DNA of 64,000 bases, from positions 37,501-101,500 of the forward strand of contig JADANN010000256.1 of assembly GCA_018806985.1 (NCBI GenBank), in the 5' to 3' direction. Positions 45,827 through 59,000 of this stretch are shown here, piece after piece; positions within the stretch are counted from its first letter, which is position 1, and every line of letters begins with the position of its first letter. The position numbers were made by a program, and so were the translations under genes. The notes under the pieces were generated by a model. That model did not search any database. It worked only from the letters and a program-made list of their open reading frames with translations, and had not been told where the DNA came from. The DNA comes from Angiostrongylus vasorum. Lineage: Eukaryota; Nematoda; Chromadorea; Rhabditida; Metastrongylidae.

Positions 45827-48800
45827 ATGTTCGTCGTAGTTGGATGTGATGTGCAAGGAAAGGTAACTCTTTCGTCAATTTCCCTTATTACAACCAATAT
45901 TCTGTGGAGTTAATGTATTTCATTCTTGTCATCGATGGAGACAGTAGCTGCTTAATTGTACACTTTGTTGGGAGTGTAACCAATGACCCTATTTCCCTTG
46001 GTTCTACTGCGTTATGGATCTTATGGAAAGACACCTTCCTGTCCATACGATAAATACTTTTTCATACTTGTATCACATCGTGTAACCTTGTAGGTTAGGA
46101 TTTTACAAAAGCACTTTTTTCTAGTTATTGTTTTTCTTATTTCTGCGACTTTTTAGCAATATTTTTTCGTTATGACTTATCACCTCGTAACGGTTTACCG
46201 CCTCATCGTGGCTAGGAGGTGTTCCTGGCCATCGGGATGTGATGTACAACGGGGATTCGTCCCCTCGGCAGCGTCTCCCTGAGCTGAGAAGGGGTCCAGC
46301 TTTTCCATTAGGAAGCTGAGCTAAGAGTAAACCTATGCCAGGATCCGTCACCGTCCTGGTACAAAACTTGTCGTATGGTGGCAAATCTCCCACTGATCAA
46401 TAAGGAATGCGACTGCCTATGGTGATGACGACCTGGGGGCAGACTTTGGGACTGACCTCGGGACTCCAGGGAACCACGGTGGCTTAACCAGCAAATCTCC
46501 GGAGAAAGAAAATTATGCTGGAGTCCCACGTAACCAGTGAAGACGCATCCAAGTATCCAAGTAAGTAAGTATAACTTGTCACAAATTCCGTGCGTGTGGT
46601 AATTATGGGAATGGGTTTGAAGCTGAATAGTGTGTTCACTAATTGATTTGGACGTTATTCGTGGGAAATGCTGTAGTAGCTTTAGATGCAGCACTGGTAC
46701 TATTTTTTCAGGGCTGACATAAAAGTTCAAGATTCTACATTTACCGCTGGAAGCGCTTATATAGCTAGTTCATTTCGAACCATCATATTTGTGCGATTTG
46801 TGGAACCTGTAGGTAATCAAACCATACAGCAAACCTGGTGATTTACCAAGCTTTGCTAAAACAGAGTAAAGGCATTTATACTTGGATACCTGGATGGCCC
46901 GTCCTCAATGGTTGTGCGGGCCCCAACATAATCTCCACTTTTTTCGGAGTTTTGCTGGTTTAACCACTCCGGTTCTCTGGAGTCCCGAGGTCAGCCAGGC
47001 CAAATTCTGACTGAGGTCATTACCACCACAGCTAGTCACCATCTTTGTGGATCAGAGGGAGATTTGCAACCATGCGACTAGTTTGGTAGCAGGGTGTTGA
47101 TAGGTCCTGGTATAGGTTTACTCTTAGCTGGGCTTCCTGATATCCCGCTGTACATCTCAGTCCGACACCCAGGAACACCTCCCAGCAACGATGAGGCGGT
47201 AAACCATTGGGAGGAAAGGTATTCATAGGAAAATCAATGTCTGCTTGGCAAAATCAGTGATAAATTAATAGGATTATATTTGACGTTTGTGAACTGCAGG
47301 TAACACAGGCGAATATACGAGAGATCCATCAAAGTCATCTTGCAGCAGGGAGATTAACTTTGGCATTCGTTCAGCCTCGGGTATCGGTAATGATTATGAA
47401 GGTGAGTACTACTTTGATGTCTATGTAATTGGTCAAACAACATATTGCTGTGAGATCTCGGATTCTTGTTTGCTGTGAGTGCGCTATAGAAACGGTCATC
47501 TCTTCCTTTGTGAAGAAGGTATTTCTGTTCGAATAGGAAGTATCCGTGGAATCGTGTGCAGTTCGATATGTTATGTACCGGTTAAAGAAAGCGATTACTT
47601 AGGAGCTAGAATGACATTTGATTCAGGATGGCAGTTTTTGCTAAATATTCTTTACTTTGTGTGGATCGTTCTTTTCTAGTGCAATCCCTCTCATCTTCAA
47701 CGGTTTCTCGATAACTTTTTAGCCGCCCTTAAAGGGGATGAAATTGCTATCAACGCTTTGGATAAGGTCAAACAATCGGACTTTAAATCAGCTCCAAAAC
47801 TGTTGCGAGTGACAAACAGGAACCTGAAGTCCATTACCTATCCACCATCGCTGGAAACGCTGGAAGTGGTCGCACTGGGTTCGTTGTTTCGGTGCTTTGT
47901 CGTTATAGTTTTTTCTCCTTGAATTTCTAACTTATGTATTTATTAGGCCTTGAGTTTCTTGATAGTCGTTGGTTTTCCTTGTCGATGCTTTCCTGTTTGG
48001 ATTTATCGTATAATTCTCTTGGTAAAGCCTCTGATTTCGTGAAAATCAGACTGGTATCGCGTCTTAAGAACCTGGGTTTTTTGTTATTACAAGGAAACGA
48101 GATTGAAACTATTCCGGCATACTTCTTTGATTCACTTCCGCCATCGTTACATTTTTTGAACCTTTCTCAAAATCGTCTCGTGACATTGCCACAGTCGCTA
48201 GTGAATGCCAAAAATCTTCACACACTCGTGTTGAGCTACAATCTACTGACTAGCTTACCTAGAGATGTAAGTTATCCCAGGTTTTTGACTTTTACATGCA
48301 TCGTGGGAAAGGGGCGGGTAGCACAGTGGTAGTGATAACGATCATCACGAGCGCGGTGCTGGCCACAGCAGCCACTGGGTTCACCGAACTCCTGGTCCGT
48401 CCAAGGTCAGAAAATTGGTATCAGACTTGGCTGGAATGAGCTCACTGTCTCCAATCTAAGTGGAAACATTTTAGTCACGAGTCTCAGGACTCCAGAGGCA
48501 ATCGACTAGGCCAGTATTCAGCGACATTCGTGACGAAAGAGAAATCCTCAAGCAACAGTGGAACTAACGCACAAAAAAGTTGGAAGGTCATTGTGGATGG
48601 TGGGCGCGAGGATAGGAATTGAATATAAGAAGTGCTGGCATGCGCACAGTAAATGTGAGAGGCAGATCATATAAAATAAAAGAAGTAATTCTCGTAAGAG
48701 ATGTGATATAGTGTGCTCCAAGTACTTTTTTTCTCTTGCAAGATTGTTTACGATCTCAATGATATGGTAACAAAAAAGAAAACAAGAGCGAACACTATGC

Positions 48801-51800
48801 TTATGATTAGGGGCTCGTGTGACGCAGTGGTTGGAGACGCCCTGCGATACACCCGGGATCGAACCCCCGTCCATGGCCCACCAAGCCTTTCATCCGTCCG
48901 GGATTGGCAAGTTGCTACCAGTCTTGTCTGGGAGCATATCTGCATTTACTCGATAGATCGTTGGTCCACCGCAAGTTATTGTAAAGGCCAGATATGCATT
49001 CGGTCACCTCCAGCAGTGCTTAATGAAGTCAGGTGCATGGCGCATCCCTCAGGGATTGATCATCGCCGACAGCTTTATCCTTTACTTTTTTATGCTTGTG
49101 ATTACTATTATTTCCGTTTGTAATATCTGCACGCATTTGGAAGAATCATCTTTCAGATGTCAGATATGGAATTGCGATGCTTATTTCTTGATCACAATCG
49201 ACTTCCGTGCCTACCATATGACCTAAGAAACAGATGCTTGGAAAAGCTGTATTTTGGCAGTAATCCAATGGTTTTTCCCTCTCCTAGCATCACTACACCA
49301 GAGGTTCCTTCTCTGTCTTCCATGGCATTTGCCTCATTGCGTGGCTATTCGTGAGTACTTTGCCTAAATTTCATGAGAGTTATTGAAGTTCTGAAATCGA
49401 TTTTGTTCAAAACATGGTATATAGCAGTGGCTTTGAGAGTGTAGTGTGCATCTTTGTCATGGAGTGTACACTTTGTTGGTGATTTCTTCTAGAAATGTGG
49501 GTACAAGTATCCTATTTTCTCCATTATCTTGAATTCAGTGGAGAAGTTCGTTAAAGAGATCGTTCTACCTGCATTCGCTACACAGAGTATCAAAGGTGTT
49601 TATGCTTTACAACCTTTCTGAGCCCATTGGACGTCATCTTTTACTCACGTGTTGCCTAAAAGGATATCGATGTCGATACGAAAACTTGACAAGAATCGTT
49701 CTTCAGCTTCATTTTCCATTTGTCTTCTCCGAGCAACTTCATCACGAAGTAAAGCTATCTTTAAAGAGGTGTTTCATATTCGGAGTCTTTTTATTGAACG
49801 GATCGCAAGATGGTGATAGAAGAGTTATTTCATCCTGCTTATGTTTCGATAGCACTTAACAAGAACAGGACTACTACTTGATTAATGACATTCAAAATGT
49901 GCCCACCTTTCCGATAGTGTCTTTTGGCAGAGCAGAATTGAGGTAAGTTACCAAGTGTTAACTTAAACTTGTTGGAAGTTTGTACGGCACTGTCAAGATC
50001 GAAATAGGAAGCTGATTTTGAATGTTTATCCTCTTTTGTGCCAAATTGGTCGTTTTGAGAAGCATTCGCTAGTTGAGGGTTTTTAGAAAATAGCCACGAT
50101 GCATTCAAAGTTGCAGCGGTCGACAAAAAATTTCGGCTATTTTATTTCCACTTTGAATGGGTGCTCATGGAGCGCTTCAAATTCAACCTCATTAGCTACA
50201 GAGGTTTTTTTCTAATAGACATGAGTCATTGGGGTTTTATTTTGATGGGAAATTTAGTTATGGATCAGAGTCTGGTAACGTAACAGAATCTGAAGTGCGT
50301 GGTGGATTATGAATGAGTTCATCACAAAATCTACACAACTGGCATCTTTTAATGAGATTTTCTGTACAGTGGAATTCTTGCCACTAAGTTGCAGCGCATA
50401 TTTTTCATGTTTAAATGGGCTCTTTTGAGACGATCTATGAGATTCTGTGTTATAATAAGCGGAAAAAAAAAGGGTGGGAGAGGGAGAGTTACGGCAGTGG
50501 TTAGAAGTGCTTTGCCATGCAAACGTGAACTTTGGTTCGATCTCGTGTTCTGAACTAACCAACGATTCCATTCTTTGTCGTCGGCACCAGACTTATCTGG
50601 GAGGATAAAACACTGACTCGAGATCGATGGGCTCCGCAAGACATTGTATCAGGCAACTATGCATTCAAACACCTCTTCGATGCTAACTAGTATCAAGCGA
50701 AGTGCATCCTTAAGGGATTGATCAACGCCGAACGCTTTCTCCTTTATCTTGATTGGCGGCCTCAATAAGTGTGAGGATTGGCTTCTAAGTGTTTTTTTTT
50801 CGATGTCTTGAATTGAAAACGTGAAGCAACCACCACAGAATAATCATCCGGTCTTAATACGATCAAATAACTTCCAATGAGATTTGACTGTTTTTCACAA
50901 GTTATCATACCATGACCACATCCACGCGATGACGAGACTCATTGAGTCCTAATCCTTGTCAGAGGTCGAAGCCGCTTCTGTTGTTGTTGCACAGTTGCAT
51001 CCCCAGTTGCACAGTTGCACAGTTCCACACACACAGTTGCATCCCGATTCTCTTCTCATTGCTTTAGACGGCTAACAATAAAAAGTTGTTAAACGGCCTT
51101 CTTACTTCAATTTCGTTCGCTTCTCTGTGCTCATTAGCTGGTGATCAGCTTCACAAGGCCATTATCATTCCACTCGTTCTAGTTATTTCTTTAGGATGCG
51201 AGAAGACATTCTTCCATGGGATTTGAAGATGATCGGAGATAGCTTATGTATGAAATGTTCTTGTTGTCGACTGGTAAGTATTAGTAATGTGCTAGTATTT
51301 TTTCTCAAAAATATCGATTGTATGGGTTCTATTTTCGTGTTTTCTTGTAACAGTGTTGAAATGTTTTATTTTGGGGTGAAGAGTTAGAGGACAAATAACC
51401 AAATCTTCCTTCTTCTGTTGCTGCTTTTACCACTATCTTGGTGTAGGGGTAAAATTGATTTTTATAATCATACTTTGCCTTCATCCTCTCAACGGTTTAC
51501 AGCCTTACCGCCTTATCGTGGCTCGGAGATGTTCCCGGGTTTCAGGCCGCGATATGCACGCGGGAGGCATCTTTCCCAGCAGGGCTTCCGAAGCTGAGTC
51601 CGGTTGGTGCTTACATCAGGAAGCCCTGCTAAGGACAAACCAATACCAGGATTCACCGCCGTCCTGGTATCAAACTAGTCGCATGGTTGCAAATCTCGCT
51701 TCTGATCCACAAGGCGGCGACTGCCTGCAGCGATGACGACGTGGGACACACTTTGCCTAGGCTTACATCGGGACACCTGGGAACCACAATGGGTAAGCCA

Positions 51801-52136
51801 GCAGAACTCCGAAAAAATTGTAATTATGCTGGTGCCCACACAACCAGTGAAGACAGACCATTCAAGTATCCAGTAAGTAGGTACTTTGCCTCTTTGCATT
51901 CATACTGATTTGCTGAGTTTATATAACTTTACTAAGTGTTACCGACAGGTTAAACTGTATTTTTTTTCCAGTGGACGGCATCGTCGTTACTGTCGTTGTG
52001 TGTAGTTGGTGTACCTGTTACTGATTTTGTATATGAGACTGACATGTTGCACTCAGTCACTATGCGTTCATTCGCATGCCCGAAATGTGTTGAACGAGTG
52101 GTGGTAAGATTACGACCACTACCGTTTAGACCTTAG
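45827..52136 (+). CDS. lrr-1: LRR-1, substrate receptor of the CUL2 ubiquitin ligase
   Basis: Homologue of human LRR1/PPIL5 and C. elegans LRR-1, which recruit substrates to CUL2 (cell-cycle inhibitor turnover, replisome unloading in S phase). Exons: 45827-45862 (uncertain), 47300-47401, 47480-47518, 47680-47878, 47947-48266, 49157-49350, 51195-51273, 51972-52136; phases fit throughout, about 377 residues (human 414). Leucine-rich repeats: LSCLDLSYNSL, LGFLLLQGNEIETIP, LHFLNLSQNRLVTLP, LHTLVLSYNLLTSLP, LRCLFLDHNRLPCLP, LEKLYFGSN. The C-terminal Cys-rich part (LPWDLKMIGDSLCMKCSCC, then FACPKCVERVV) matches the human tail. Exon 1 (MFVVVGCDVQGK) is chosen only because its phase fits and it is open; the true start could be elsewhere upstream. 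Introns 1, 5, 6 and 7 are swollen by repeats. Confidence 0.85.
46186..46567 (-). repeat. family B repeat
   Basis: Minus-sense, in lrr-1 intron 1; ends in tandem 'ccaagtatccaagtaagtaa'. Confidence 0.85.
46882..47214 (+). repeat. family B repeat
   Basis: Plus-sense, also in lrr-1 intron 1, with an internal deletion near 47140. Opposite in sense to 46186-46567. Confidence 0.85.
48310..48545 (+). repeat. SINE family D copy
   Basis: In lrr-1 intron 5; head 'gggtagcacagtggtagtga' is tRNA-like, tail 'ccagtattcagcgacattc'. Confidence 0.7.
48811..49077 (+). repeat. SINE family A copy
   Basis: In lrr-1 intron 5; head 'tcgtgtgacgcagtggttgg', tail 'gattgatcatcgccgacagc'. Confidence 0.9.
50493..50745 (+). 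repeat. SINE family A copy, strongly diverged
   Basis: In lrr-1 intron 6. Recognisable from 'cggcagtggttagaagtgc', 'accagacttatctgggagga' and 'gattgatcaacgccgaacgc'. Confidence 0.7.
50975..51055. repeat. short tandem 'cagttgca' repeats
   Basis: Several imperfect units of 'cacagttgcatcc' type in lrr-1 intron 6. Confidence 0.7.
51485..51880 (-). repeat. family B repeat
   Basis: Minus-sense, in lrr-1 intron 7; from 'cagccttaccgccttatcgt' to 'cattcaagtatccagtaag'. Confidence 0.85.
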
Positions 52137-53070
52137 GTAACGGCATTTGCTAGCTACATTGGCTATGTGCTTCGAATAAGCTTGATGCCACCTATCTAAA
52201 ACTGTTAGGAACTGTTCTTCTTACTAAGTGGTTGGCGAGTTTTCTGACCAATATTTCCTTCCTTCTGCTATTGCCCACATTGTATCTGGTTTATTTCACT
52301 TAATTCTGTGGGAAAGTCGTGATTTCACCTTATAGTGCGAGTCATTTGAGGAAGTAAGTGTTATCGGACGTAATATTTTATATATAACAAGGAATGGTGT
52401 AATTAAGGGTTACCATATATGATTCTTTGTATAAGCATTGTGTGTAGAAACTTTGTCATTCCCTACTTTATTTCCTTTACTTCATCGCTTCTTCTCCTTA
52501 TTAGGTTGCATTTCCGTTGCTGATAGGTTCCCACGTGTTCACGAGATTACCATGATCTGATATATCCGTTTCTTTCAATGTGTCTTTGAATTGTTGTTCA
52601 GTGTACATCTTCAAGTACTGATGTTGAATGTAGTGAAATACTATCTGAATAATGGAATTGTTGGTTGTCTGTGTTTTAAAGAAAGATAGATGTTCTTTCA
52701 TATACATTACTATAGTCAAAAGAACATTAGAAGGAGGATATGAGGTCGTTTTAGTCTAGTTTCACTTAAGTAGGAACTTCCAACATTCCACGATGTTTTG
52801 GTATCGTCTGAATAGTGCGGCTACACTTAACCATGATGGGGCATTTCAGTTGCATCACTAGACATAGATTATGAAAAGTATTTCACTAGTTTTAGATTTG
52901 TTTTTTGCTAGCCTGAAGAAGATTAAGGATTAGAGATGAAGAAGTTTCTGGGTTTGAGAAATGAAAATGATAAGTTAAACACTCCTTTAGAGCAGAAGGT
53001 CGTCGCAAAGAAACCTTGAGTGGCTCCAATTATCTCTTTTTGCTAATTAGACAATATCCTGAACAAGTGA
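52137..53070. promoter_or_regulatory. lrr-1 / C7orf25 intergenic region
   Basis: About 930 bases with no exon recognised. It ends in a ttttgctaattag acceptor at about 53050, 20 bases before the next ATG, fitting spliced-leader addition and possibly operon processing. Confidence 0.35.
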
Positions 53071-56000
53071 ATGTCAGCTGACGAGGACTTGGCATACTTG
53101 TTAGCTGGACGGTTGAATGCTGCTCGAAAATTGGAGCTACAGCTTTGTGATACTCGCTACTCATCAGTTCAGGGCGTTAGCAAGTTAAGGAATCGACTTG
53201 CTAGTGAACTGAAATTCCTGGAAGGGGTCAGGTTTGCGAATCTTGGCGTCTTTTTTACTTTTTTTTCTCGTTCCCTTTCGTTTTAGTTTTGAACCCCCCA
53301 GTCATTTACCACCTCGTCGTGGGCGGCGAGGTGTTCCTCGTTGTCGGGCTGCGACGATTTACAGCGAGGGGATTTATCTCACGACAGGGCCTCCTAAGCT
53401 GAGAAAGAGTCTAGCGTTACTATCAAGGCCCAGCTAAGAGTAAACCAATGCCAGGATCCACTTTCACCTGGGTGACCTCGGGACTCCAGGGAATCACAGT
53501 GGCTAAGCGAGCAAAGTTACTTGGATGCTTGGACGGCCCATCATCACTGGTTTTGCGAGTCCTGGCATATTCTACATTTTTCGGAGTTTTGCTGGTTTAG
53601 CCATTGTATTTCCCTGGAGTCCCGAGGTCAGCCTGACCGAAGTCTGCATAGGGTCGTCATCACCACAAGCATTGACCTCCTTTGTGGATTTGGTTCCAGG
53701 GCTGTGGTGGATCCTGGGATTGGTTTATTCTTAGCTGGGTCTCTTGATGAAAACGCCGACTCCTTCTCAGCTTAGGAGGCTCTGCCAAGGTAGAAGTCCC
53801 CCGGCTGTATATCGCAACCCGACAACCAGGAACACATCCTAGCAACGATAAGGCGGTAAACCGTTGGGAGGAAGCCAGCGAAACTCCGTAAAAATGGAAA
53901 TCATGGTGGGGTCCGCATAACCAGTGAGGACGGGCTATCCAAGTATCCAAGTAAGTTTTTGTGGAAATCATAGCCTGTACACCGTTATTCACGTCTAACG
54001 ATAAGACAGTGACACCAGTTATTATCACTGAGGTCTTGTTTCGTTCCTGTTCTTTCGTTTTGATTTTTATTCATGTAGGAGAATTCCAACAAGTCACGCA
54101 TTAGGATGTTTAAGTGTTTCTCGCATCATTTTGAATCTCTTTAGATCGAATCCGGTAAAACACGCTTAGAAAAGAAATATATAGAGACAAGCAACGTTAC
54201 TCATTTCGAGAATATTATCTCCGGTCTGGAGCGATTCCTAGACATTCAAGCTGTTTTCCACACGTTTTCCATCCTTGATCCAGTTACGGATTCGTAGGTT
54301 ATACTTTTCAGATTTTTTTTGCTTAAGACTCTGTGTAGAGGTTAATAGTATTTTGCTATGCTAATGGAGATTAGTTGTTTGTGAGATTTCAAGAATTCGA
54401 AATTCTGACCACAAATCAGTTCGGTTTTAGCGCCGTTTCTTTCAGGGTACTCAAACATACTGTCGACATTGTCGCCAAGAAAGGAGATCAATGGGTACGT
54501 TTCACACAAGTGGTTAGCGGGAAGGTTTATTATGAATAAGTCATGTGGTAGTGTGAAGGTTGGACTTGAGCAATACGAGAATTCTACGCAGGTCTTAGTG
54601 CTAGATCTTTCAGCGCAGGTCATCATCGAAGATTCCGCAAATTTCTGTGTATCACACTTTTAAGTTGTTAAATATTTTCCTGAGTAGAAAGAGAAAGCTG
54701 TCGGCGTTGATCAAACCCTGATGGATGTGCCATGAATTCGATTTCATTTAGCATCGTTTGGAGGTGATTGAATGCATATCTGGCCTTTTACAATGACTCG
54801 CGATGGCCTACCGACTTATCTTGCCAGTGCAGCTATCCTCCCAGACAAGTCTGATGCCAATTTGCCGACCCCGGAGGGAGATGGAAGGCTTTGTGAACCA
54901 GGGGCCTGGGGATCAATTTCATGTATGTTGCAGGGCGACTCCGACCAATGCGCCACACGCTTCCATTTCCTGAGTACCAGTATATAACGATACATTAGAA
55001 TAACTCTTAGTGATCATGGTAGAGATCGGCTTGAAACATGTGGATATTTTTGGCACTATTTTTTAGGTGAAAGTAATTTCCCGTTCAGCGAAGGGAATTT
55101 GTATGGATTGGCTAACTGGTAGTTCTCGAAACATCTTCGAACAAGCAGATACATACCTTCATGTAAGAGTTGTCGACCTGTTGTATTTGATAAAGTTAAG
55201 AATTTTTTTTTGAGATTTTGCGTTTTTGGTGTTGATTTATTCTAAGTAGTTGTAGATTCAATATGTGTTTTGTGATAATTATCCTTCAACCTTTCTATAG
55301 AGCATTTTTTGGGCTGTTCATCATTCAGGTCTAGTTGAGCATCATTCCAGATGGCTGGACTTTTTCAACGAAATTTTTCTCCTCCGGAAGTGGTTTTCGA
55401 ATTTGTCGCAGGTGTGCCAGATGCGATTGCTGCCAAGTTGCGATCACTTGGAGTGATTGTTATTGGCGAAGAGGTGCTGCTCTAAATTACCATTAAAAAG
55501 AACCTTTTGTAAGTGTTGTCTATGATTTGTATGGAAAAACACCGAGCCACCTATTGGTATGACTCAGTTAAACAGCCAGTCTTAATATTTATTTTCATGT
55601 TCTTACAAGTTGATCTTGTTGAGCTAATGCGAAGCTGGTTTAAGTTATTGTCGTTGTTGTCGTTGTTGTTGTTGTTGTCCTTGTTGTTGTTGTTAGTTGA
55701 TGGCTGACGTTTGGAAAGAGACGACACGAGTTCCACTCGTCACAGCACGGCTCTAAGGAAGGTGAATTCATCGAAACGTCAGTCATCGACCAACAGCACC
55801 AACAACAACGACAACGGCAACTTATACCAACCTCGCATCAGCTCAACAAGATCAGTTCATAATAACATACAAATAAGTATGTCGATTATTTATACCAAGG
55901 CTTGTAGAACGCCGGTCTTTTGAGCCAGTCTTAATCTTTTTAAGGATATTTCATTTTAACGCAAGCCACTTTGCTGAAACGTCTTTTTGAAATGCAGATT

Positions 56001-59000
56001 GCGATTGGGACAATTGCAAAAATACCGGAAGACTTTATGGAGTTGCTAATGGAGAACGACGGGGATGCTGGACATATGCCTGGTAGCAGTGTGAAGTCAC
56101 CGCAACTTCCTCCTGTTAACTTAGATGTGTCAGCTGTATTCGTCTTAATTTCGAACCTCACACATGAACATGGCACTGATCACATGTACGGTGACAAATT
56201 TCCTGGCAATATTCTATAGTTATATCAATCAGAAAAATGTTCTAACGTTGACTAATGTTCACTTGTAAAATACCATAATCACTTCAGCTAGAAAGTTGCA
56301 TAGTTATCTTCACAGGAAAGGATCGTAAAGACTTTTGAAGCCTTTGTTGGAAGAATTTGAGTATATTTTAGGTTCGACAGTACGCTACTCACCCAACAAG
56401 CTGAAATGGAGAAGAGAAACCCAGCTAGAAAACAATTATTAAGTCAAATTGAAGGTTTGTTTTGCTATATCTAGTTAATTTAGACCAAAGTTATTTTTCT
56501 TCCCGTATTTTGTTTCCATAGGAAGAGAGTTGATAATTTGCCGGACCGCCTATGATTCGGTGCGTGATATTCTGAGTACGGTAGGAGGAGATTCTGAAAA
56601 AAAACGCATGGAAGAGTTATTTGAAAACGTAAGATTGGTGGATGATGCCGTTTCTGAGAGAACATCTATATTAAAGCATTCGGATAGGATCAACCAGCGA
56701 AGCATGGTTAGTTGGTTTTGTATGGTTTTTATTTTGATATCAACATGTAGTACCCAACTTTTTCCGGAGGATATTGGGGAGCCTTCGATTTCAAATATAT
56801 TAATGAGGTGCAAAAAGGCCTGGTAGGACGTTATAGTTGTTATGGTCACCGTCTCTTATTGGTGTTTTAAACGTTGTACTAAGGAAACATTCATTTCGTA
56901 GTGTAGTTCTTCCGATTTGTGAAGGCAGTTCCTATTGCGTCTACCAGTAGACAGTTTGCAATTTTGATGCGATTGCGAACGAGAACGCGTCAAAGGAACG
57001 TGTTGGCTATCACATCAATGTCGTTTTTATCCTTCGACTTTTCTGTACGAGAAGACGCTACCTGTCTTCCAGTCAGGTATGAATCAGATGGCTCTTTATC
57101 TGGATAAAGGCTGAGAAGACACTCTTGTACCAATTATCATTGCGAAAATGCCTTCTTTTACTCAAAAAGAAAGGCATATGTCATAGAACTGCATGTAATT
57201 TCCCTTCTACTGTGCAACATGGGTACATGTAGCGCAGTGATCGGAGGCGCCCTGCAGCAAATATGGGATCGAACCACACCCCTGGCCCACCAAGCCCTAT
57301 ACGCCTTCGGGGTTGGTAAGTTCGTACTGGAGTTATCTCGGAGTATAGCAGCACTAGCTCTATACATCGGTAGGCTACTGCGAGTCACTGTAAAAGCGAG
57401 ATATGCAATCAGTCACCTCCAAACGATATTTATTGAAGTCGAATGTATGCCGCATCCCTCAGGGATTGATCAACGCCGAGAGCTTTATCCTTTATCCTTT
57501 TAAAAGGTTTGTATCAACAATACAGGGCATTGCATGTTATGTCAAGTCATATTTGCGTTTTTCACCATGACATAACAATAGGTATTCTGAAATTCTTCAG
57601 AATGTTCAGTTTCTTACAGCACTGTTTACTCTTTTCAGATTATTTTCGGATCAGGTGACTACTATCGGGCTGTTACTGCCACAGCTAATAAACATTTCGT
57701 ATCGTCAGCGTATCACCAGGTATTTACACTCATCATTTTGATACTGTCATCCTGTTCTAACTGTTAAAAAGAACTATTTGATTAGACCAGCACTTGGATT
57801 TGTAAATAAATTTAAAAAATAAATTTTCGGTGTTGCCTTAAATTCAATTCAAAAACACTTTATATCAGCTGCTTCATCTAAAGTCTGTCATTGATGTCGT
57901 GATAGTGGACATCAGCAAAGTATTACTCATCGTCATGCAGCAGAGGTACTCAGCAGGCTGAACTCGCTCACGGGATATGGAGAGTGTAACGCTTTTGGTA
58001 TCATGCATTCTTCCCACTGTTTTAGGCAAGGACGTTTTTACACACAGCTTGCTGGCCTTTAACGAGAGCGAATACAGGATCGGAAATTTTAGATTAGGAG
58101 AATGAAGTGGGTTTGGAAATTGTCTCGCAGGCCTCCTATCTGCAGCACGTCTCTTCCATGGAAACTCGTTTTTCCAGAAGAAAGAAAGCCGCCGCTGGAC
58201 ATGCGAGTCTCCCAACGGCATGACTCATGCGGATATCGACCACATTCTGACAAACAGCAGATGGTGCCTACTTGACATACCAGTAGTCCTGTCATTCTGT
58301 ACTGGTTCCGACCACCGCCTTGTTAGCGCTAAGATTCGACTTAGCCGTAAGTTGGAAAAGAATTCATGTCATCGACCACGAGGAAAAAGTCTAGGTGTAT
58401 ACGAGGAGAACATTCTGAACAAAGTCCTATCCAAATGTGACTGGCAGATTAAAGAAGACCCGACCGAAGACTACGAGCTGCTTGTCGAAGGACTGGAAAG
58501 CTGTGCCGAATTCGCCTCAGTTCCTCAAGCAAGAAGATCGGATCGCATCTCCATTACTACTAAGGAGTTGCTCGAAAAGTGAAGGAAACTGAAGTATTAT
58601 TCTACTGCAACACGTTTAACATAGCTAGTAATCAATTCCAGCTGCAGAAGAGCTTTGGATTGGAGGAAGATCTACAACGGTACAATCAGAAGAAACTACT
58701 GGAAGCAGCAGAGAAAGAAGCAGTTTGAAAAAATGCCGTCGGGATTTGTGTGAGTATAATGTCCCTCTGTCAGCTCTGATGAACGAAGATGGGATCGTCA
58801 AAACTTCCCGCCATGATATGGAATCAATAACGGAAACATCCTACAGCAACCTTTTCCGTTCCACAATCCCCCGTTCCGGACCCTAATATCCCCGCTGCTG
58901 AAAAACCACCTGGAATTCTTTCGCCGGAGATTCGAGTTGCGATAGAAAGCATGGAAAGAGGCACAGTTACAGGATCCGATGATATTACCGCCGACTTCCT

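Noticed and set aside
47479..47679. 66-codon open frame as a longer lrr-1 exon
   Set aside because: A donor at 47519 keeps phase and gives sequence (CAIETVISSFVKK then CNPSHLQRFL) that fits the family; the extension does not.
49541..49592. possible extra lrr-1 exon (VKEIVLPAFATQ)
   Set aside because: Phase does not fit; joining 49350 directly to 51195 gives an ungapped match to the family.
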